Positions 1 to 5,184 of a stretch of 5,184 nt of DNA are shown here, one piece after another (position 1 is the first letter of the stretch; each line of letters opens with the position of its first letter). Under the pieces are notes generated by a model, which saw only the letters and a program-made list of their open reading frames with translations, searched no databases and had not been told where the DNA came from. Both the position numbers and the translations under genes were made by a program. Source of the stretch: Planctomycetota bacterium (GTDB lineage Bacteria; Planctomycetota; PUPC01; JABMSA01); the NCBI GenBank assembly GCA_013202185.1, contig JABMSA010000819.1, positions 1 through 5,184 of the forward strand, in the 5' to 3' direction.

Positions 1-645
1 CCCGGTAGCCAATATCCCGATGCCAAGAGACGGAAAGCCCGGCCCTTGCATGGGTATCATGCCCATCCTCATTCCAATTGCAAACGACACCAAGGCCCCC
101 ATTGGCCCCACGCTGATCAACGTGAGCAGCATAACCGCATAGCCCACGATAATGGTGGTCACGGGCTTCGACGACGCGGCTGACAGCATAAGGCAAAACA
201 TCGTTGCAGTAGCGGCGCCCGCCAGAAGGAAGAGGTAATTGGCGGCTATCGCACCTGGGCCGATCCCGCCGAAAAGAAAAGAAACCATTATCAGAGGCAG
301 GAACGCCGTCAGGAATACCGCGATGTAACACATTATCGCGACAAACTTGCCCCAGACGATGTGCCAGGGCTGCAACATCGTTATCCGGAGAAGATCAAAC
401 GTGCGCCGCTGCCGCTCGGAAGCAATTGCGCTGCCCGCGTACGCCGGGATCGCAATCCAGATACACAGCCCCTGGATGACGGATGTTATGGCGAAAAGCA
501 CCTTGCCCGCAGAAGAATCGGAGCCCATCGTCGCTACGACCACGATCAGAGGCGCACTGGCAACGCAGAGGAATGCTGCTATGAACAGGAAGAACCTCAG
601 TTGGCGCGCCGTTTTCTGCAAATCCTTCTTGATGATGGGGTTCAT
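1..645 (-). CDS. ABC-2 type transporter permease, second copy (3' end cut off by window edge)
   Basis: The first 215 residues of a polytopic inner-membrane protein, read by direct translation from the ATG at 645; the frame is still open at base 1. Hydrophobic segments lie near residues 17-39, 48-74, 101-124, 130-155 and 161-186. Between the second and third is the conserved cytoplasmic motif ERQRRTFDLLRIT (77-89) followed by LQPWHIVWGKF (91-101), the usual E-R-x-x-T-x-[ED]-L-L ... GK signature of ABC-2 permeases. FCLMLSAASS (150-159) is also shared with the upstream permease. The start is supported by GAGG (653-656) seven bases upstream. It starts 43 bases after the stop of permease 1, so it is probably co-transcribed. 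In the shared core (76-118) it matches permease 1 at 35 of 43 residues, so the two are paralogues. It lacks the 13-residue N-terminal extension of permease 1. A Met/Gly-rich stretch (about 191-204) follows the fifth hydrophobic segment. Substrate unknown. Confidence 0.9.
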   Translation of the reverse strand, partial: MNPIIKKDLQKTARQLRFFLFIAAFLCVASAPLIVVVATMGSDSSAGKVLFAITSVIQGLCIWIAIPAYAGSAIASERQRRTFDLLRITMLQPWHIVWGKFVAIMCYIAVFLTAFLPLIMVSFLFGGIGPGAIAANYLFLLAGAATATMFCLMLSAASSKPVTTIIVGYAVMLLTLISVGPMGALVSFAIGMRMGMIPMQGPGFPSLGIGILATG

Positions 646-688
646 TGCGAGACCTCTCCGTGGCGCAACGCGCCGTGCAGCGCGGGTC

Positions 689-2176
689 CTACGCCGGTGC
701 GCCCGCTTCGTCGTGCCCTTGCGCCGGCAGTGCAATTGCGCGGGCCCTGCGTCTCGATCTGCTTATCGTTGCGGTGAGGAAGGCGATGACCGCTCCGATG
801 ATGTAGAAGCTGAAGAAAACAGGGGGGCCGGCGTCTCCCCCGAGGCCGCTCTCCACCAGCCCGCCGACCGCCATCGGCGGGCTTATCCACACGATGGACG
901 GCGCCGTGCGAAAAGAACTCGACTCGAGGAACGCGAGCAGAGGAAGCAGGGCCAGGGCAAGGAGGATTGATATCGTGATCACCCGCGACCTTGGAGTGTC
1001 CCACAGCCGCCGCACCGCTGAGGCCAGCGAGCAGCAGAAGTTGATGTAGACGAAAATGGCCAGGAAAAGGACGAATACCTCGTCGAGGTCGCGCGCCTTG
1101 CCGACCGACCAAAAGAACACAACCGCGGCCCCTCCGGCGAGGAAGTAGGCCGCCCGCACGAACAGAGCGGCTGACCAGCCGCCAGGCGCGAAAAACCACC
1201 TGAAGACGGCCGGAATCTTCGCCATCTTTGCCTTGAGGCGCGGCGACAGCGCGTGCGGCTCGCCGCAAAAACCAACCGCCGCAAACAGGCTGGGAATACC
1301 CAAAGTCAGAATCAGGTAAAATTGCACTGCTTCGGCTTCGAGAGGCCCGAACAGAGAGTGGAAGATCCCCAGGAACATTCCCAGCGAAACCAGCACGAAC
1401 GCCGCGAACCATATTCTCAGAGAGGTCGACCTGTTCCACGACGGCGGCTTCAGCAGCGAAGTCGACGCGAGATAAAACAGCGTCCAGAAGAAAGCCAGGG
1501 ACAGGAAAAGCGTGATCAGCGACGCAACAAGTTCCTTCGGCATGGTCATGAGGCCGCGACGTGTGATCTCTTCCAGCAGCTCGTAGCCTATCATGTACCA
1601 TATGATTGCGGCGACGATCATGAATATATAGCCGACGATAACCGATTTTATGGTGTTGGACGATGCAGCCGATAGCATCAGGCAAAACGCGGCGCAGGTA
1701 GCCGTCGACATCAGGAGGTACACGTAGGCCAGCGCCAGCAACAGGGGATCGACGCCGCCGTAAAGGAAGCAGATCGACACCAGCGGCAGGAACGAGAATA
1801 TGAAAACAGCGATGTACGACATGATCGCAATAAACTTGCCCCACACGATATGCCACGGCTGCAACGACGTGATCCGCAGAAGGTCGAACGTGCGGTGCTG
1901 CCGCTCGGCAGCGACCGTTGTGCAGGCGTACGCGGGGATCGCCACGGCCACGCAGATGGCCTGCATCACGAACATTCCCGTGAAAAGCTCGAGGCCCGTG
2001 CCAGGCTCGGGTGCGCTCTGGTCATCGGCAAGAAAAAGCAGCACGATCCCGGCGATGAGAAGGAACGCCAGGATGAAAATGAAGAACCGCGGCGAGCGCG
2101 CCGTGCTGCGCAGATCCTTCTCGAGGATCGGATTGAAAAGGAATTCCTTGATGGCCAAGAGCCTGAACGACATCAT
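689..2176 (-). CDS. ABC-2 type transporter permease, first copy (complete, 495 aa)
   Basis: Integral membrane subunit expected to form the translocation path for the ATPase encoded just upstream. About 12 hydrophobic segments are visible (near residues 31-50, 66-90, 116-138, 144-172, 178-197, 216-240, 253-274, 286-303, 336-356, 366-386, 400-416 and 456-472). The cytoplasmic motif ERQHRTFDLLRIT (91-103) plus LQPWHIVWGKF (105-115) is the ABC-2 permease hallmark, and FCLMLSAASS is at 164-173. The protein ends with a basic, probably cytoplasmic tail (SRSRRRARA, then about 16 polar residues). It starts MM: AAGGAG (2179-2184) is only 2 bases from the first ATG and 5 from the second (2173), so initiation at 2173 is at least as likely. 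The gene ends in TAG. It lies 83 bases after the ATPase gene and 43 before a paralogous permease. The family is clear; the transported substrate is not. Confidence 0.94.
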   Translation of the reverse strand: MMSFRLLAIKEFLFNPILEKDLRSTARSPRFFIFILAFLLIAGIVLLFLADDQSAPEPGTGLELFTGMFVMQAICVAVAIPAYACTTVAAERQHRTFDLLRITSLQPWHIVWGKFIAIMSYIAVFIFSFLPLVSICFLYGGVDPLLLALAYVYLLMSTATCAAFCLMLSAASSNTIKSVIVGYIFMIVAAIIWYMIGYELLEEITRRGLMTMPKELVASLITLFLSLAFFWTLFYLASTSLLKPPSWNRSTSLRIWFAAFVLVSLGMFLGIFHSLFGPLEAEAVQFYLILTLGIPSLFAAVGFCGEPHALSPRLKAKMAKIPAVFRWFFAPGGWSAALFVRAAYFLAGGAAVVFFWSVGKARDLDEVFVLFLAIFVYINFCCSLASAVRRLWDTPRSRVITISILLALALLPLLAFLESSSFRTAPSIVWISPPMAVGGLVESGLGGDAGPPVFFSFYIIGAVIAFLTATISRSRRRARAIALPAQGHDEAGAPA

Positions 2177-2178
2177 AT

Positions 2179-2184
2179 CTCCTT
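2179..2184 (-). promoter_or_regulatory. Ribosome binding site of permease 1 (AAGGAG)
   Basis: On the minus strand AAGGAG is followed by AT and then ATGATG. The spacing is 2 bases to the first ATG and 5 to the second, which favours the second ATG (2173) as the true start and would drop one methionine. The site lies one base after the 12-base tandem repeat, so any structure involving that repeat could affect its access. Confidence 0.7.
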
Positions 2185-2185
2185 G

Positions 2186-2210
2186 CTCACTGCCGAATCT
2201 CACTGCCGAA
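2186..2210 (-). repeat. 12-base tandem direct repeat in the permease 1 leader
   Basis: Two exact copies of TTCGGCAGTGAG (minus strand) at 2210-2199 and 2197-2186 are separated by a single A, giving a 13-base period. The second copy ends one base before the AAGGAG ribosome binding site. Each copy carries CGGCAG, the same hexamer as in the 3' arm of the hairpin just upstream. It may be a simple slippage duplication or a functional duplicated site; the sequence alone does not decide. Confidence 0.85.
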
Positions 2211-2215
2211 CTTTG

Positions 2216-2242
2216 CCTCCTGCCGCACGAGGCGGCAGGGGG
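2216..2242 (-). other. GC-rich intergenic hairpin between the ATPase and permease 1 genes
   Basis: On the minus strand CCTGCCGC (2239-2232) and GCGGCAGG (2226-2219) form a perfect 8-bp stem with a 5-base loop. Beyond one mismatch (2240/2218) two more G-C pairs extend it to 2242/2216. No T-run follows on either strand, so it is not a standard intrinsic terminator. Within an operon, such a stem can act as an mRNA processing or stability element or reduce read-through; which applies here is inference. It starts about 18 bases after the ATPase stop codon. Confidence 0.7.
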
Positions 2243-2259
2243 GCGGGTGTTGCCCTCTT

Positions 2260-3186
2260 TCACGCTACGTCGCCGCGGGTTATCTGCATGAAGAGGTGCT
2301 CGAGGTCCTTTTTCTCCTCGTGGAAGCCTAGCACGGCGATGTCGTGGTTGATGAGTTCTTTCATCAGTTTCGACGCTTGCGCGCCGTCGCCTTCGTAGAG
2401 CACCCGCAGCACGCCGTCTTCCTGCTTTACCTCCGATACGTTCTCCTGCTGCTGGAGGATCATCATGGCGTTGTCGGGTGGGCCGTCGATGGTTATCACA
2501 AGCTCGGTGCCGCGGGTGAGCTTTTTCATGATGTCGGTTACCTTGCCGGATACGAGCAGCCTGCCGGACTCGATTATTCCGACGGTGGTGCAGATGTCGG
2601 AAAGCTCGGTGAGGATGTGCGATGAGATGAAGATGGTTTTGCCCATGGCGTGCAGCTCTTTGACAAGCTCTCGAAATTCGATCCTTGCACGCGGATCGAG
2701 TCCGGCCGCCGGCTCGTCGAGGATCAGCACCTTCGGGTCGTGCACGAGCGCCCGCGCCAGGCACAGCCGCTGCTTCATGCCTTTCGACAGGTCCGATACC
2801 ATCTTGGTGCGCAGGCCGGTGAGATCGGTAAGCTCCATGACGTCGCGGCAGATGGCCTTGCGCTTTTTCGACGGAATGCGATAGGCGGCCGCGAAGAACT
2901 CGATGTACTCGTCTACCTGGATGCCGTCGTACACGCCGAAGTCGTCGGCCATGTAGCCGATGAGCTTTCGTACCTGCTCGGGGTATGAGGTCACCGAGAG
3001 CCCGTCGACGTGAATGGCGCCCATTGTGGGCTCGAGGAGTGTGGCGATCATCTTGATGGTTGTGGTTTTGCCGGCGCCGTTGGGGCCGATGAAGCCGAAT
3101 ACCTCTCCCTTCTCGACGTGAAAGCTGATGCGGTCGACGGCCGTGGTCCGGTTGTAACGCTTGGTAACTTGCTCTACGCGGATCAT
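2260..3186 (-). CDS. ABC transporter ATP-binding protein (CcmA-type, 308 aa)
   Basis: Cytoplasmic ATPase that would power the permeases encoded downstream. Motifs in order: Walker A GPNGAGKTT (34-42); Q-loop region IGYMADDFGVYDG (76-88) with Asp81 where a glutamine is usual; signature LSKGM (133-137) in place of LSGGQ; Walker B VLILDEP (153-159) with catalytic Glu158; D-loop AGLDP (161-165); and the switch histidine His190 in ISSHIL. Residues from about 225 to the end form a small alpha/beta accessory domain like those at the C-terminus of many ABC-2 ATPases (DUF4162-like). All hydrolysis residues are present, so it should be active. The start at 3186 is chosen because the domain begins there (MIRVEQVTKRY), because AGGAG lies 7 bases upstream, and because it overlaps the preceding stop as ATGA. 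The in-frame extension to 3552 is arginine-rich antisense-like sequence and was rejected. The drug, lipid or protein substrate cannot be predicted from the ATPase. Confidence 0.96.
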   Translation of the reverse strand: MIRVEQVTKRYNRTTAVDRISFHVEKGEVFGFIGPNGAGKTTTIKMIATLLEPTMGAIHVDGLSVTSYPEQVRKLIGYMADDFGVYDGIQVDEYIEFFAAAYRIPSKKRKAICRDVMELTDLTGLRTKMVSDLSKGMKQRLCLARALVHDPKVLILDEPAAGLDPRARIEFRELVKELHAMGKTIFISSHILTELSDICTTVGIIESGRLLVSGKVTDIMKKLTRGTELVITIDGPPDNAMMILQQQENVSEVKQEDGVLRVLYEGDGAQASKLMKELINHDIAVLGFHEEKKDLEHLFMQITRGDVA

Positions 3187-4988
3187 TGTGCTTCTCCTAC
3201 AACATAGGTGCTGTTGAGAACGATCGTGGCGTGGCCGCTCTTCATCTCCCAGGGTATGGCGGGCTGTGCCCCCTCGACGGGCTTGCCCACGACGAGCACG
3301 TTTTTGCCCCATGGCGAGTCCCTCAGTATCTTGAGGACGTCGGCCGGCGGCCTGCCGACCGCGCCTGGGGATTTCCTCGCGCCTGTGGGGAGCTTTCCTA
3401 TCTTGTGCCACTTGCCCGATTTCTTGAGCCAGCAATCTTGCAGGTCGATGGTCGTGGCGTTGACGGCCTGCGGGCCGTCGCGCGTGGATACAAGGCGAAG
3501 GCTGCCGAACTCGGGCACGGGTGCGCGGGCCTCGAGGGTGAAGACCTCCCACATCAGCGAGGTGAACTTCGCGTCGAGGGTCCCGTCACCGCTGTCGGCT
3601 ACCTTCAGCGGAGATTCATCGCTGCCCCAACCGCGCCTGTCGGTTACCTTGCGCAGCGCGGTCGAGTCGTCGAAGCTCATGACGAACGGTTTGTTTGAGC
3701 TGGCGTAGATGCCCTTTTGCGTGGTTGCAAAGGCCGTGGTGCGGTCGGGGCGGGTGCGGATGAGCGTAAACTGCCTCAGCTCGGTCGACATGCCCCTGGA
3801 AACATAACCGTAGATGATTATCAGGATCGTGAAGCTCACGGCTATCCCTGCGATGGTGAACGGCATGAGCACCAGCTTTTTCTTGCGGCGGAGGATGAGG
3901 TAGTTTGCCGGGCCCAACGCCAGCAGGTAGGCCCCGAGGATTGCCGCTACCGTGGCGGCGCCGGGCAACTGCTTTGCGCGGTCGGGCCAGTGCAGCTCAA
4001 ATTTCGGATGCTGCGGGTGCTTTGCCGGTATCCGGATCGTTTTCGCGAGCGTGCCCTCGAGGCCCGACCATTCCGAAAACGGTGCGCGAAGGATGTCGTA
4101 TTTGAGAATAACCACCTTGCCGGAACCGCACGCGACGGTCCGGGCCAACTGCGTGTCGTCGGCCCCCGGCACGTTCACGTCCCATCTAATTACTTTGCTT
4201 CCGCTCTTGGGCAAGTCTTTGATCGGGGGCTGATCGAGGGGGACGGCGCCTGCTTCTTCGAACCGCGCCAGCCTCTTGAGGAGGTTGCTCTTGAGCACGT
4301 TGCCGGTTTTGCCGGGCGACACGAGGAGCGTTCCGCCGTTTTCCACCCACTGCACGATTGCGGTTTCCTGGGCGGGGCTGAGTTTGCTGTAGGGGAAATC
4401 CTCGATAACCATCGCCTGGAGAAGATCGTAGCCCATCCAGGAGCCGGGGAGCAACTTCTCGTTGGTGTGCTCGAAGAAAACAACATCCGTGGGAAGGCTG
4501 CCGCTGCGGCTCTGGGGGTTTGTGGGGGCTAAAACTGCGCCCAGCTCCTTGACGCGCCCCTGAACAATGCCCGGCGCCGATACGAGGCCGAGCACCGACC
4601 GTCCAATGCGCAGCTTGTCTGTGTTGAAGTTCCCCTGGGGGCGTGATTGGCCTTGGATCAACACGCTCAGGCGATTATAGCCCTGAAACTGGTACTCGTC
4701 GCGAAAATGAAGATAAGACGTATACCTGTGCGGGCGGTTGTCCTTGAGCGTGCCGGTCACGGACGATTGTGTCGAGTACTGAATGTCGTCCCTGGCGGAG
4801 GTTATCTCGAAGTCCCGATCAGATGCCGTCCTCTTGGTGAGCGTTATCGTGGCCGGAACCCAGCCCTCCAGCGGCATCACCGGTACCGGATAAATGATGT
4901 CTATGTCCACGTCTCTGGCTTCTCTGGCTTCGGATACCGAGGCGCCGGCTACGCACGCTGCTGTGATAAGGAGAAAAAAGTGCTTCAT
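3183..4988 (-). CDS. Exported membrane-anchored protein with amidotransferase-like domain, ABC-transporter partner (601 aa)
   Basis: No named family member is recognised, but the architecture is clear. A signal peptide spans 1-21 (basic MKH, hydrophobic core 4-18, likely cleavage after SEA). A beta-rich domain follows (about 25-125). At about 130-305 is a class I glutamine-amidotransferase-like fold: YDLLQAMVIEDFPYSKLSP (187-205), then IVQWVENGGTLLVSPG (211-226), then GSGKVVILKYDIL (288-300). Two transmembrane helices (about 343-366 and 372-394) flank a basic RRKKK turn, placing the turn in the cytoplasm and both large domains outside. The LALGPANYLILRR motif (356-368) recurs in uncharacterised membrane proteins of this type. 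A second extracytoplasmic beta-rich domain (about 400-601) ends the protein. The mature part has only Cys287 and Cys519, neither in a G-x-C-x-G nucleophile elbow, so the domain is probably binding or structural rather than enzymatic. GGAGG lies 6 bases before the ATG. The architecture recalls the GldG / ABC-transporter auxiliary proteins, though I cannot show homology. Confidence 0.9.
   Translation of the reverse strand: MKHFFLLITAACVAGASVSEAREARDVDIDIIYPVPVMPLEGWVPATITLTKRTASDRDFEITSARDDIQYSTQSSVTGTLKDNRPHRYTSYLHFRDEYQFQGYNRLSVLIQGQSRPQGNFNTDKLRIGRSVLGLVSAPGIVQGRVKELGAVLAPTNPQSRSGSLPTDVVFFEHTNEKLLPGSWMGYDLLQAMVIEDFPYSKLSPAQETAIVQWVENGGTLLVSPGKTGNVLKSNLLKRLARFEEAGAVPLDQPPIKDLPKSGSKVIRWDVNVPGADDTQLARTVACGSGKVVILKYDILRAPFSEWSGLEGTLAKTIRIPAKHPQHPKFELHWPDRAKQLPGAATVAAILGAYLLALGPANYLILRRKKKLVLMPFTIAGIAVSFTILIIIYGYVSRGMSTELRQFTLIRTRPDRTTAFATTQKGIYASSNKPFVMSFDDSTALRKVTDRRGWGSDESPLKVADSGDGTLDAKFTSLMWEVFTLEARAPVPEFGSLRLVSTRDGPQAVNATTIDLQDCWLKKSGKWHKIGKLPTGARKSPGAVGRPPADVLKILRDSPWGKNVLVVGKPVEGAQPAIPWEMKSGHATIVLNSTYVVGEAQ
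3194..3198 (-). promoter_or_regulatory. Ribosome binding site of the ATPase gene, inside the upstream coding region
   Basis: AGGAG is read within the Val-Gly-Glu codons near the end of the 601-aa gene and sits 7 bases before the ATPase ATG. Together with the ATGA stop/start overlap this fixes the ATPase start at 3186 and suggests translational coupling, which would keep the two proteins in a set ratio. Confidence 0.8.
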
Positions 4989-5155
4989 CGCCGACCTCCG
5001 ATAACATTAAGGGTGAGCTGCATCGCCAAGCGGACGCCGGCTGAGGAAAACATCCGTCTTCCTTCTTCATCCTTGATCTTTAGTGCTCTGGTTCGTAAGC
5101 ACGGTAACATATTCTCATGTCTCGATACTGCAGGGCGTTCGGCGATGGCATTGTA
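4989..5155. other. Upstream non-coding region of the operon
   Basis: No convincing gene is seen here. On the minus strand a 34-codon open stretch enters from the window edge and stops with TAA at about 5081-5083, but it lacks any recognisable protein character and runs through the inverted repeat. The ribosome binding site GGAGG of the 601-aa gene is at 4995-4999. If the operon starts here, the promoter should lie in this stretch. I found only weak matches (for example TATGTT just after GAGAA near 5110, and TGTTAT near 5002) and none has a credible -35 partner in a workable place, so no promoter is called. Confidence 0.5.
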
Positions 5156-5178
5156 GAGACGGGCCGGTGGCCCGTCTC
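5156..5178. repeat. Perfect inverted repeat, possible terminator or REP-like element
   Basis: GAGACGGGCC (5156-5165) and GGCCCGTCTC (5169-5178) are exact reverse complements around a 3-base GGT, giving a 10-bp very GC-rich stem. Neither side is followed by a T-run, so a classical intrinsic terminator is not supported, although a stem this strong could end transcription of an upstream gene outside the window. A dispersed extragenic palindromic repeat is the main alternative, and genome copy number would separate the two. Confidence 0.75.
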
Positions 5179-5184
5179 CTGAGG

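Noticed and set aside
662..684. Small GC hairpins between the two permease genes (GGCGC-AAC-GCGCC and an overlapping alternative)
   Set aside because: The stems are only 5 bp, as expected by chance in GCGC-rich DNA, and have no T-run.
642..1856. 404-codon open frame on the minus strand
   Set aside because: It lies inside permease 1 in another frame, is Arg/Gly-rich, and has no membrane or domain pattern; it is a by-product of GC-rich codons.
2177..2764. In-frame N-terminal extension of permease 1 (196 extra residues)
   Set aside because: It lies over the ATPase coding region, the intergenic hairpin and the tandem repeat, and has low-complexity Arg/His-rich composition; AAGGAG-ATATGATG marks the real start.
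3187..3552. In-frame N-terminal extension of the ATPase (122 extra residues)
   Set aside because: It overlaps the 601-aa gene in another frame, is Arg/Pro-rich without domain character, and the ATPase fold begins exactly at the ATG at 3186 with its own ribosome binding site.
3717..4532. 271-codon open frame on the plus strand
   Set aside because: It is antisense to the 601-aa gene, with no recognisable motif and no good ribosome binding site; the opposite strand encodes a clear signal-peptide and transmembrane protein.
4953..4956. Possible lipoprotein signal around Cys12 of the 601-aa protein
   Set aside because: The preceding residues (Thr-Ala-Ala) do not fit a lipobox and the hydrophobic core would be too short; cleavage after SEA by signal peptidase I fits better.
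4997..5030. Promoter-like TTGGCG - 17 bases - TGTTAT on the minus strand
   Set aside because: Each hexamer matches only about 4 of 6 consensus bases, and the resulting transcription start would fall within the ribosome binding site, leaving no usable leader.
4819..5070. 83-codon open frame on the minus strand starting upstream of the 601-aa gene
   Set aside because: Most of it overlaps the 5' part of the 601-aa gene in another frame and it shows no family character, although a purine-rich AAGG precedes its ATG.

Overview
The window is one arm of a bacterial ABC-2 type transporter locus. All four genes lie on the minus strand, so transcription runs from high to low coordinates. The DNA is GC-rich by eye (not computed). 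Each gene has a purine-rich Shine-Dalgarno sequence (GGAGG, AGGAG, AAGGAG, GAGG) and bacterial-style spacing. No RNA gene, insertion sequence, integrase, CRISPR array or phage gene is visible. The combination of a GldG-like extracytoplasmic protein, a CcmA-type ATPase and paired ABC-2 permeases is what I would expect from a GC-rich Gram-negative or PVC-like lineage (Planctomycetota, Lentisphaerota, Hydrogenedentota and similar), but the sequence does not fix the taxon.

Layout in transcription order. At 5156-5178 is a perfect inverted repeat, followed by about 170 bases without a convincing gene (4989-5155). At 4988-3183 is a 601-residue exported, membrane-anchored protein with a glutamine-amidotransferase-like fold domain and a two-helix hairpin carrying a LALGPANYLILRR motif. 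At 3186-2260 is the ATPase subunit (308 aa), whose ATG overlaps the previous stop as ATGA. An 83-base spacer (2177-2259) then holds a GC-rich hairpin and a 12-base tandem repeat that ends at the next ribosome binding site. At 2176-689 is a complete polytopic permease (495 aa). After a 43-base gap, a second paralogous permease begins at 645 and runs off the left edge of the window.

The genes read as one operon. The ATPase would power an export or membrane-remodelling complex built from the two permeases, and the 601-aa protein would be its extracytoplasmic partner. The substrate cannot be read from the sequence. The most interesting points are the whole four-gene system with its apparently non-catalytic amidotransferase-like partner, the tandem permease duplication, and the spacer before permease 1, where one CUGCCG segment can pair with any of three CGGCAG copies, the last close to the ribosome binding site.
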